Of a stretch of 8,737 bases of DNA, positions 1 through 6,170 are shown in pieces; the stretch's first letter is position 1; every line of letters begins with the position of its first letter. The DNA lies in contig JALWYP010000042.1 of NCBI GenBank assembly GCA_026992695.1, positions 1 through 8,737 of the forward strand, read 5' to 3'. Origin of the DNA: Flavobacteriaceae bacterium. GTDB taxonomy: Bacteria > Bacteroidota > Bacteroidia > Flavobacteriales > Flavobacteriaceae. The notes below the pieces were generated by a model. That model ran no database searches and was not told where the DNA came from. It saw nothing but the letters and a program-made list of their open reading frames with translations. The translations under genes were made by a program, and so were the position numbers.

Positions 1-91
1 AATATAAAGCCAATACTGAAAAGTTTTTGTAAAAAATTATTCTTAAAAAAAGTAGGTTTCAATTTGATTATTTTAGCAAAAGGGGAGCCTA

Positions 92-99
92 CAAATATA
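92..99 (-). promoter_or_regulatory. Possible Bacteroidota -7 element, unassigned
   Basis: Read on the minus strand this is TATATTTG, an exact match to the Bacteroidota -7 consensus TAnnTTTG. It would drive a gene to the left of the window. No TTG lies at the usual distance of about 19 nt upstream, so the match may be chance in AT-rich DNA. Confidence 0.3.
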
Positions 100-101
100 A
101 T

Positions 102-127
102 AAAAAATCATTTTAGAGAACCTCTAA
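102..127 (-). terminator. Weak terminator-like hairpin after purM
   Basis: TTAGAG (113-118) and CTCTAA (122-127) form a 6-bp stem with a 3-nt loop. On the minus strand it is followed after a few bases by a T-rich run (ATTTTTTATT). It lies about 38 nt beyond the purM stop. The stem is short and AU-rich and the T-run is not adjacent, so termination would be inefficient. Nothing else is recognisable in 1-164. Confidence 0.3.
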
Positions 128-164
128 TCTTTTCAAAAAGAAAATTGTCGCTTAAAAAATCTCT

Positions 165-1340
165 TTAATACTCAAAAATACCGTATGGCGATTTTATGGT
201 TAATTTTTTTGAACCGGAATCTTCTACTCTTCCAATTATTTGTGCCTTAACATTAAATGATTGTGATATTGAAATAATCTCTTCGGTTATATCTTCGGGT
301 ACATAAAGTTCCATGCGATGCCCCATATTAAAGACTTGATACATTTCTCTCCACTCTGTTTTACTTTCTTTTTGAATAAGTTTAAACAAAGGAGGGATAT
401 CAAATAAATTATCTTTAATAACATGAAGATTGTCAATGAAATGTAAAATTTTGGTTTGTGCTCCTCCGCTACAATGAATCATTCCGTGTATTTCTTTATT
501 TGAAAATTTTGAACGAATTTTTTTAATAATGGGAGCATAAGTTCGTGTGGGGGAGAGTACTAATTTTCCTGTATTAAGAGGTACGTTTTTTATAGTATCG
601 GTTAATTTTTTTGAACCGGAATACACTAATTCTTCCGGGATTTTTGAATCGAAACTTTCGGGATATTTTTGGGCTAAATACTTGCTGAAAACATCATGCC
701 TTGCAGAGGTTAGCCCGTTGCTTCCCATTCCGCCATTGTATTCTTTTTCATAAGTAGCTTGACCAAAGGAAGCTAAACCAACAATCACATCGCCTGCCCT
801 AATGTTTGCATTATTTATAACATTACTTCGCTTTAATCTGGCGGTTACGGTACTATCTACTATTATGGTTCTTACCAAGTCTCCTACATCTGCTGTTTCA
901 CCGCCCGTACTATGGATGGTTACTCCAAATTCTTTTAACTCTTCAATAAGTTCTTCAGTGCCATTAATGATAGCAGAGATTACCTCTCCCGGAATGAGGT
1001 TTTTGTTTCTTCCTATGGTTGAAGAAAGCAAGATGTTGTCTGTAGCACCTACACACAGTAGGTCGTCGATATTCATAATTAGTGCATCTTGAGCGATTCC
1101 TTTCCAAACCGATAGGTCTCCGGTTTCTTTCCAATACATATATGCCAATGCCGATTTGGTTCCGGCACCATCGGCGTGCATTACTAAACAATATGTTTCG
1201 TCTCCGGTAAGATAATCGGGAACAATTTTACAAAATGCTTTTGGGAAAAGTCCTTTATCTACATTTTTTATGGCATTGTGCACCTCTTCTTTTGAAGCAG
1301 AAACACCTCTTTGTGCATATCTTTTGGAAGGAGTTGTCAT
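165..1340 (-). CDS. purM: Phosphoribosylformylglycinamidine cyclo-ligase (AIR synthase)
   Basis: PurM (EC 6.3.3.1) is a cytoplasmic enzyme that converts FGAM and ATP to aminoimidazole ribotide, the fifth step of de novo purine synthesis. The 391-aa protein has the family motifs in order: DGAGTK at 57-62, MNIDDLLCVGA at 89-99, GGETADV at 146-152 (metal and nucleotide binding), an NGLTSAR segment near 208-214, LSPTRTYAPI at 262-271, HCSGGAQTK at 289-297, and FNMGHRME at 337-344. It is about 45 residues longer than E. coli PurM (345 aa), as expected for Bacteroidota forms. The N-terminal AIRS fold covers roughly 50-170 and the C-terminal AIRS fold roughly 180-385. The ATG start gives an N-terminus (Arg7-Tyr8, then RGVSA) normal for the family. 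The gene is separated from the curli operon by a terminator and has its own candidate promoter. Two perfect 23-bp in-phase repeats within it both encode SGSKKLT (241-247 and 375-381). Confidence 0.97.
   Translation of the reverse strand: MTTPSKRYAQRGVSASKEEVHNAIKNVDKGLFPKAFCKIVPDYLTGDETYCLVMHADGAGTKSALAYMYWKETGDLSVWKGIAQDALIMNIDDLLCVGATDNILLSSTIGRNKNLIPGEVISAIINGTEELIEELKEFGVTIHSTGGETADVGDLVRTIIVDSTVTARLKRSNVINNANIRAGDVIVGLASFGQATYEKEYNGGMGSNGLTSARHDVFSKYLAQKYPESFDSKIPEELVYSGSKKLTDTIKNVPLNTGKLVLSPTRTYAPIIKKIRSKFSNKEIHGMIHCSGGAQTKILHFIDNLHVIKDNLFDIPPLFKLIQKESKTEWREMYQVFNMGHRMELYVPEDITEEIISISQSFNVKAQIIGRVEDSGSKKLTIKSPYGIFEY
198..220. repeat. 23-bp direct repeat, copy near purM 3' end
   Basis: This is identical over 23 bp to 600-622 and encodes SGSKKLT (residues 375-381) with flanking bases. 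The copies are 402 bp (134 codons) apart, in the same orientation and reading phase. Confidence 0.9.
600..622. repeat. 23-bp direct repeat, internal purM copy
   Basis: Second copy of the 198-220 sequence, encoding SGSKKLT at residues 241-247 of PurM. Identity ends sharply at both edges. Confidence 0.9.
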
Positions 1341-1356
1341 TGATTATAAATTTTTA

Positions 1357-1386
1357 CAAAAGTACGGATAAAAAAAAAGCCCACAA
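1357..1386 (-). promoter_or_regulatory. Predicted purM promoter (Bacteroidota type)
   Basis: On the minus strand TACTTTTG (1364-1357) matches TAnnTTTG exactly. A TTG (1386-1384) lies upstream with a 19-nt spacer, close to the Bacteroidota -33/-7 arrangement. The inferred start site is near 1350, giving a leader of only about 10 nt. The -33 element falls in the loop of the preceding terminator hairpin, so the two signals overlap. Confidence 0.55.
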
Positions 1387-1397
1387 GTGTAGGCTTT
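1370..1397 (-). terminator. Rho-independent terminator of the curli operon
   Basis: AAAGCC (1376-1381) pairs with GGCTTT (1392-1397), with one internal mismatch and a few inner pairs around an AAGT loop. On the minus strand the hairpin runs directly into a run of nine T (1378-1370). It lies 22 nt past the stop of the last operon gene (1420) and before purM, which makes these separate transcription units. Confidence 0.75.
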
Positions 1398-1419
1398 AAA
1401 AGTATTTGTTTTTGTTAAT

Positions 1420-2934
1420 CTATTTCCAATCCGGCATATACGCATCGGTAAAAAGTTCTATTCGTTGTCCGGTGTCATCTAATAATACTTTGTAAATGTT
1501 TTTTTGAGAAACGCCATCGTTAGAAGTATTCATAAAGACTACTGCTCCGTTATTTGGAGCGTATTTACAATCTAAATCGTTGGTTCCGGTTGGTTTTCCG
1601 GTTAGTATTTCTGTGGTTACTCCAGAGTTTACATCATATTCAAAAATTCGACTGTCTAATTGTCTGTAGTTTTGGTTTTCAAATCCTGAAACATCTCTGG
1701 TGTACAGAACTTTAGAGCCATCTATTGAAAAATCAATTCCTCCCAACGCACCTGGTTGATTTTCAATTACAACAAATTGTTCAATTCCGTTTAAACCAAT
1801 TGCAAATATTCTTGCGTTGTAACCGTCGGCATTATTTGTTTTAAGTAAAATAGTATTGTTTGCTTCGTTAACGGCTACTTCTGTTATAAATGTGTCTTGC
1901 GGAGCTTCATAAACCAAATCAAGTCCGTTTCCAAATTGATTGATTGAATATAATTTATTGAGGTTTGGATAGTATAGTCGCTGCCCATTTTGGTGCCAAG
2001 TAAAATCTACTTCATTAAAATTAAAACCGACAACGGGAACCGAAGCGGTAACTTGGGTTACTTCGCTGCCATCCGGATTCATAGTAAAAATATGTGTTTC
2101 GGAACCTACGGTTCTTAAAAATGCAATTTTGTTTGCTGTTGTATTTTTTCTAGGTCTGAAACTGTTTTTATTAGGGTCTGTTAGTCTAAATTCATTAAAA
2201 TTCACTTCTCCCGTAGCTCCTTGGTCACCACCTGAGTATATCACGTTATTCCCATTTTCAAATTTTGTATAGTAAAATCTGTTTGAACTTTCGGTAATGG
2301 TACTAAAGCTGCTGAGAACACTGGGTACGGGTTGGTTGATATTATCATCAGCGGTTACTTGCCAGAAATAGGTTTCGCCTAAAACGAGATTTTCTAAGAG
2401 TTGGGTTGTGTCTTGAAGTTGGCTAAATGATAAAACAACCTCGTTAGTGCTGTTTCTAACTTCGAGGTTAAAGCTCAAGGCATCATTATCAGGGTCGCTT
2501 GCAGTCCATATTAATTCTACGTTGAGCGAAACATCTTGTTGATTGTCTGAAGGAGACAGCAGGATAGGTTGGTTAGGTGGTTTGTTTCCGGCTGTTTCTA
2601 TTTCTAATTCAAATACTACATTTACCGAAGCGGCATCTTGTACATTGGCAGCTTCAAAAGCTGTAAGGTAACCTTCAATTTCAGCTTGTACAGAATATTG
2701 TCCGGTAGGAACATCTTCAATAATAAATTTTCCGTCTTGATCTGTAAAAACCGTATTTGTTGCCGGTACAGTTGAAATTTTGGTGTTTGCCAGTGGTGTG
2801 TTTTCAGATTTTTTCACCACAGTTCCGGTGATTTTTCCAATTCCATTTTCGTTTATCGTATCTTCAGAACAAAATGTAAAGAAAGAAATAACGATACTGA
2901 GTAGGATTATTTTATAAATTGTTTTCATTTTCAT
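1420..2934 (-). CDS. Lipoprotein: carboxypeptidase-regulatory-like, FN3-like and TolB-like propeller domains
   Basis: This 504-aa exported protein is the last gene of the curli operon; its function is not established. A hydrophobic N-terminus ends in a lipobox-like segment (FFTFC, Cys22). The Ser-Glu-Asp that follows resembles the acidic surface-export signal of Bacteroidota lipoproteins. Residues about 34-112 look like a carboxypeptidase-regulatory-like beta-sandwich (GTVV, DGKF, VPTGQYSV). Residues 118-214 resemble an FN3 domain (TASDPDNDALSFNLEV, then YFWQVTADD). Residues 219-504 are PD40/TolB-type propeller blades (for example FTMNPDGSEVTQVT at 283-296). I chose the ATG at 2934 over an in-frame TTG at 2937; the ATG at 2928 is also possible. 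The start overlaps the csgG 3' end by 23 nt, which suggests translational coupling and a role with the secretion machine. It could be a surface or periplasmic accessory factor that binds fibre or cell wall. The domain reading is by eye. Confidence 0.85.
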   Translation of the reverse strand: MKMKTIYKIILLSIVISFFTFCSEDTINENGIGKITGTVVKKSENTPLANTKISTVPATNTVFTDQDGKFIIEDVPTGQYSVQAEIEGYLTAFEAANVQDAASVNVVFELEIETAGNKPPNQPILLSPSDNQQDVSLNVELIWTASDPDNDALSFNLEVRNSTNEVVLSFSQLQDTTQLLENLVLGETYFWQVTADDNINQPVPSVLSSFSTITESSNRFYYTKFENGNNVIYSGGDQGATGEVNFNEFRLTDPNKNSFRPRKNTTANKIAFLRTVGSETHIFTMNPDGSEVTQVTASVPVVGFNFNEVDFTWHQNGQRLYYPNLNKLYSINQFGNGLDLVYEAPQDTFITEVAVNEANNTILLKTNNADGYNARIFAIGLNGIEQFVVIENQPGALGGIDFSIDGSKVLYTRDVSGFENQNYRQLDSRIFEYDVNSGVTTEILTGKPTGTNDLDCKYAPNNGAVVFMNTSNDGVSQKNIYKVLLDDTGQRIELFTDAYMPDWK

Positions 2935-4345
2935 CAAGTTTCAAGTCCGGTGTTTTGTCTTTCTTTTTATTTCCGAAATAATAATTAATTCCCATCCCAA
3001 AATTGTAATACAGGTCGTCTCTTTTTCCGTTTTCAATAAGATCTAATTCGTCTGAAAACGTATAATTGCTTTCTGCAAAAGCTTTAATTGCAATTTTTTG
3101 AGTTGCAAAATACAGTAATCCAACACCTAGTTGAACTTTTGGTGCGGGTTGAATTTTTTTTATTCCGTTGTTGCTTTTATCTAAATCTATGAGCACTCCT
3201 AGTCCTCCATACAGATAAGGAGAAAGGATGTCTTTAGGAAGAATAAGTACTTCGGCATTGATAGATAAATCACTAAAATCTTTTTCATAATTTTCTCCTG
3301 TTTGAAGTTTTAAGTAACCACCTTGTGCGGTAAGACTAATGGCATTAGTGAGTTGTTTTGAATAGGAAAGCGAAGCACCATATCCCAGCCTTTTTTTTGC
3401 TAAGTCACCGTTTAACAAAGGAGTGCTAAGATTGAAAGAAACGTAGTTTTTAAATTCTTTCTTGAGTTGACTGCGATTGTAAAGAAGTTTGGATTCTTCC
3501 AATTCTTTTTCTTCAAGGTATTGGTTTACCAATTGTATGTCTGCTTCTTCTCCTTCTTTTGTTTTCCAAAGGTGTTCTTGAATTCCTTCAATAATTAAGG
3601 AGGTTACTGCCTTTTCTATGGCTTCTTTAAGAGCAAGTTGTACGGGTTCGTTTTTGGTGTATCCGGTTTCTACTTCCAATAATCGTTTAAAGTTTACATA
3701 TCTAAATAAACTTGCATCGATAGCTTGAGATAGAATGGTTTTGGAAACATAAACAGTCTTTAAAATTCTTCCGTTTGAGGTAGAAACTGCTCTTAAGTAA
3801 ACGGTAATTCTGTCTTCTCTATATTGGGTAGAGGCTCCTACACCAAAGTATCTTGCACCCAATCCTCCTGTGATGATATTAGTGTCATATGAAACAATGC
3901 CACCTTCCAAAAGAACACCGGCGTATAAGAGAGGAGGGAGGTTGGGTTCTCCTTTTTTATTGTTTTTTTTGTATTCTTTTCGGGTATTACGAATAATATT
4001 TCTTTCATTTAAAAGATTGGAAAGGTTTTCTCTTTCTATTGGTGTAAACCATTTGGAGTCTTCCAAGGCTTTTATAAGCATAGTAGTTCCTCCTTGTGAT
4101 ACAGCTGTACTAAATGTACTTCCTGTTTCAATACTTTTATATTGTCCGGTTTGATCTTTAAAATTGTAAACCCCAACAACAATTTTTTTTTCGGGAACAG
4201 GTAATTCTCTAATCTTTTTAGTGCTTTTGGTTACCTCACCTGTCCTTGCTGCTTGTTGCATGATAGGCTGGTTAAAATAGCTTCCGCAACTTACCAGTAA
4301 GGATGAAAAAAGTAGAATGAAAGCAATTTTTTGAATAGTATTCAT
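2912..4345 (-). CDS. csgG: CsgG curli secretion channel with C-terminal beta-barrel-like extension
   Basis: CsgG is the outer-membrane lipoprotein that forms the nonameric curlin secretion pore. The 477-aa protein has a lipoprotein signal (LLVSC, Cys20). Its CsgG core at about 49-262 matches E. coli CsgG closely: VYNFKDQTGQYK near 59-70, FSTAV at 78-82, LLNERNIIR at 111-119, GGLGARYFGVGASTQY at 160-175, SKTILS at 201-206, and GYTKNEPVQLAL at 228-239. In the constriction loop, Phe78 matches E. coli Phe56, but the equivalents of Tyr51 and Asn55 are not Tyr and Asn. E. coli CsgG has 277 residues. Here a charged, probably helical linker (263-297) leads to 300-458, made of alternating strand-like segments ending in GMGINYYFG, typical of a small outer-membrane barrel. 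The tail (459-477) is hydrophilic. The start lies 8 nt after the csgF stop and the end overlaps the next gene. Confidence 0.97.
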   Translation of the reverse strand: MNTIQKIAFILLFSSLLVSCGSYFNQPIMQQAARTGEVTKSTKKIRELPVPEKKIVVGVYNFKDQTGQYKSIETGSTFSTAVSQGGTTMLIKALEDSKWFTPIERENLSNLLNERNIIRNTRKEYKKNNKKGEPNLPPLLYAGVLLEGGIVSYDTNIITGGLGARYFGVGASTQYREDRITVYLRAVSTSNGRILKTVYVSKTILSQAIDASLFRYVNFKRLLEVETGYTKNEPVQLALKEAIEKAVTSLIIEGIQEHLWKTKEGEEADIQLVNQYLEEKELEESKLLYNRSQLKKEFKNYVSFNLSTPLLNGDLAKKRLGYGASLSYSKQLTNAISLTAQGGYLKLQTGENYEKDFSDLSINAEVLILPKDILSPYLYGGLGVLIDLDKSNNGIKKIQPAPKVQLGVGLLYFATQKIAIKAFAESNYTFSDELDLIENGKRDDLYYNFGMGINYYFGNKKKDKTPDLKLDENENNL

Positions 4346-4353
4346 ATACGTAG

Positions 4354-4752
4354 TTAGTTAGGCACGATGACTTGTGTTTGTTCTCCAGTATTTAAGTCTA
4401 AAATGTTAATAACCAATCCTTCTGCAGATTCAATGATTTCTACTGCTAAATCTCCAAAAACAAATGATCCCGGCTGCAGATCGTCTCCCAATTGCGATCC
4501 CAATAAGGTTCTGGAAAGTTGTCCTAGTAGTTGCCGATTTAAATTTTCTGCAAAATCGTTTAATCCGTTTCTTTCGTCTCTGTCACGAGCATCTGGGTCT
4601 GTGAATTTGTTCTGAGCATCTGCGGAGCTTAGTAGCCATTGGTAGTTAAAAGAATTTCCGCCAAATGCCGGATTTGTGGGCTTATAAGATAATTGCTGTC
4701 CAAAACTTATGGAAACAAAAAACAACATGATTGAGGTGATAAAAAACTTCAT
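4354..4752 (-). CDS. csgF: CsgF curli assembly factor
   Basis: CsgF docks by its N-terminus in the CsgG pore, forms a second constriction, and couples secreted curlin to the nucleator at the cell surface. The 132-aa protein has a Sec signal peptide (cleavage likely after Gly18). The pore-binding region follows, with NPAFGGN at 27-33, the hallmark of the family (E. coli NPNFGGN), and LLSSADAQN at 40-48. A helical middle carries LNDFAENLNRQLLGQLSRTL at 64-83. A C-terminal beta region (98-130) includes DLNTGEQTQVIV, comparable to E. coli DRKTGQTSTIQV. Length is close to E. coli CsgF (138 aa with signal). The gene lies 10 nt after csgE and 8 nt before csgG, so co-translation of the export machine is likely. 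No Shine-Dalgarno sequence is visible. Confidence 0.97.
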   Translation of the reverse strand: MKFFITSIMLFFVSISFGQQLSYKPTNPAFGGNSFNYQWLLSSADAQNKFTDPDARDRDERNGLNDFAENLNRQLLGQLSRTLLGSQLGDDLQPGSFVFGDLAVEIIESAEGLVINILDLNTGEQTQVIVPN

Positions 4753-4762
4753 AACAAGCTAT

Positions 4763-5542
4763 TTAATAGTGTTGAAATACTTCTTTGTTCTTTTCAAGAT
4801 AGGCTAAATATTTACCTATTATTTTGATAGATTCATTGGATTTTGTTTTTAAATATTCTGAATTTGGATTTACTATAAATTGATAGATTAGTCGATCACC
4901 AACAAAGAGTTTTATAATGGTGCTGTTTCCCATTCTTAGTTCTTCGTCAACTCGTACAACTTTACTGGTTTTTAGGTTGTTAAGTATATAATCTGAATAA
5001 AATAATTTATAAAAATCTCTAGCGGGTTTTGTTTTTACATTTTCAATAACAATTCCGGTTAAAGTGATTCCGTCATCGTTATTTTCAGAAATATCTTTGG
5101 AAGAGGTTTCTTCAATTAATTTGTTTTTTACTTCCAATTCATTTTCCTTATTAGGAATATCATTATACACATACCTGTCTTTACCTATCAACTTGTCATC
5201 AAGGTTGTAGATAAGTAACAAGATAATGATTCGATCTTTTGAGTTTTTGTTAATGGTCGTTGAAGAAAGCACTCTTTTTTGTCCAGATTCTAAAATAAAA
5301 CGACCTCCTTGTTTGTTCTTTGATCGATTGGCATTTTCAGGATTGTTTTTTATTACAGATAACTCATATCGCAAACTTTGACTTATTTGTGTTTTGTTAT
5401 AAGCCGTACCTGTAATTTTTATCATATCTTCTATTTCAGATATTTCTATCTTTGCTTCTATTTTTTCGTTAAATGTTTGAGAAACACTCTTTGTGCCTAC
5501 TAAAAGTGCGAAAATGATGATATGTTTTAGGCTAATCTTCAT
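4763..5542 (-). CDS. csgE: CsgE-type curli chaperone with N-terminal CsgC/CsgH-like domain
   Basis: CsgE is the periplasmic adaptor that binds curlin subunits, caps the CsgG pore and gives substrate specificity. Residues 158-259 match E. coli CsgE: GIVIENVKTKPARDFYKLF at 163-181 (E. coli GLLTDHTVSSIGHDFYRAF), then VRVDE, and VGDRLIYQFIVNP at 214-226 (E. coli NQDVIFQTFLFP). The protein has 259 residues against 129 in E. coli. After a signal peptide (cleavage near Ser21), residues about 26-128 form an extra all-beta domain with the pattern LRYELSVIKN, GGRFILESGQKRVLSS and DRIIILLLIYN. This resembles the small CsgC/CsgH family of curlin amyloid inhibitors, whose signature includes a QSGRF-like strand and a following turn. 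An acidic linker (130-157) joins the two. The CsgC/H assignment is by eye and inferred; the CsgE assignment is firm. The gene starts 21 nt after the CsgB-like gene. Confidence 0.94.
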   Translation of the reverse strand: MKISLKHIIIFALLVGTKSVSQTFNEKIEAKIEISEIEDMIKITGTAYNKTQISQSLRYELSVIKNNPENANRSKNKQGGRFILESGQKRVLSSTTINKNSKDRIIILLLIYNLDDKLIGKDRYVYNDIPNKENELEVKNKLIEETSSKDISENNDDGITLTGIVIENVKTKPARDFYKLFYSDYILNNLKTSKVVRVDEELRMGNSTIIKLFVGDRLIYQFIVNPNSEYLKTKSNESIKIIGKYLAYLEKNKEVFQHY

Positions 5543-5563
5543 GTGTTTTTTTCAAATAAAGGA

Positions 5564-6076
5564 TTAATTAAAATTCCTAACAATAATTGTTTTTGATTCA
5601 CCTTGCATCGTGATTTTCATTTTTTCAGAAATAGAATTACCTCCGTACCAAGTAAGATTTTGGTTGTTTCCATTTTGAATTAATTGAAGTTCATGCGATT
5701 TTACACCAAACGTGCTGTAATCTAACAATGTGTTGTTATCTCCATTTTGAATCACCAACTCGTCAATTGTATCGGCAGAAATATCTAGATATACTTTGTT
5801 TTGATTTCCGTTTTGTAAAATTTGAATAGAACTTGTTGAAGCATTAGTATAGCTATCAACCTGATTGTTTTCTCCAATTTGATTGATGAAAACCATATTG
5901 TCTTCAAATGAGTTTGTTAACAGAGTTGTTGTTTGATAATTTTTTTGTGAGATTAGTTTTAAGTCAACAGGCAGCTCATTTTTGGTTTCTAAAGAATATG
6001 TTTGACCAGTAGAGACAAATGAAGTCAAATAAATTGCGAGGGAAAGTAAGAGTGATATAAATAAATGATTTTTCAT
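5564..6076 (-). CDS. Small curlin-repeat protein, probable CsgB-like nucleator
   Basis: This 170-aa exported protein has a signal peptide (cleavage likely after Gly24), a non-repeat N-terminal segment (25-58) and five curlin repeats. Repeat Gln residues fall at 66, 88, 110, 134 and 158, a period of 22-24 as in E. coli CsgA and CsgB. The first four carry Q-x-G-x-x-N or a close form (QIGENN, QNGNQN, QNGDNN, QNGNNQ). The fifth is degenerate (MQGESK) and the protein ends in a basic-aromatic tail, IIVRNFN. E. coli CsgB also has five repeats with a divergent last repeat that anchors it to the cell, so a nucleator or minor-subunit role is inferred. The protein is far less acidic than the two big curlins upstream and its repeats vary more. 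The gene lies between the fibre genes and csgE. The alternative is a third structural subunit or fibre cap. Confidence 0.72.
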   Translation of the reverse strand: MKNHLFISLLLSLAIYLTSFVSTGQTYSLETKNELPVDLKLISQKNYQTTTLLTNSFEDNMVFINQIGENNQVDSYTNASTSSIQILQNGNQNKVYLDISADTIDELVIQNGDNNTLLDYSTFGVKSHELQLIQNGNNQNLTWYGGNSISEKMKITMQGESKTIIVRNFN

Positions 6077-6112
6077 TTTCTAGTTTTAAGTTTTTCCTTC
6101 AAACAATCTTTC

Positions 6113-6150
6113 AAGGGTAAGGGTAAGATGAAAAATCTTACCCTTACCTT
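6113..6150 (-). other. Strong intergenic stem-loop after the second fibre gene
   Basis: Two arms related to AAGGGTAAGGGTAAGAT (6113-6129) pair over about 16 bp with one bulged G, around a GAAAA loop (6130-6134). On the minus strand no T-run follows (the next bases are GAAAGATTG), so it is not a standard intrinsic terminator for the operon. A five-T run follows on the plus strand, but no gene there needs it. It more likely protects the 3' end of fibre-gene transcripts or lowers expression of downstream genes. Confidence 0.75.
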
Positions 6151-6170
6151 TTTAAGATTTAATTAGCTTA

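Noticed and set aside
547..1191. Open frames overlapping purM (547-753 and 802-1092 plus; 964-1191 minus)
   Set aside because: They lie inside the well-supported purM frame and their translations show no recognisable domain.
2935..2937. TTG start three bases upstream of the lipoprotein ATG
   Set aside because: An ATG follows at once and adds a normal signal peptide; the TTG gains one residue and has no ribosome binding site to favour it.
3870..4615. Plus-strand frames opposite csgG and csgF
   Set aside because: Both strands cannot be equally constrained here; the minus-strand proteins match CsgG and CsgF along their length.
6113..6150. Intrinsic terminator ending the fibre-gene transcript
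   Set aside because: The stem is strong, but no U-tract follows in the direction of transcription, so it is listed as a stem-loop of uncertain role.
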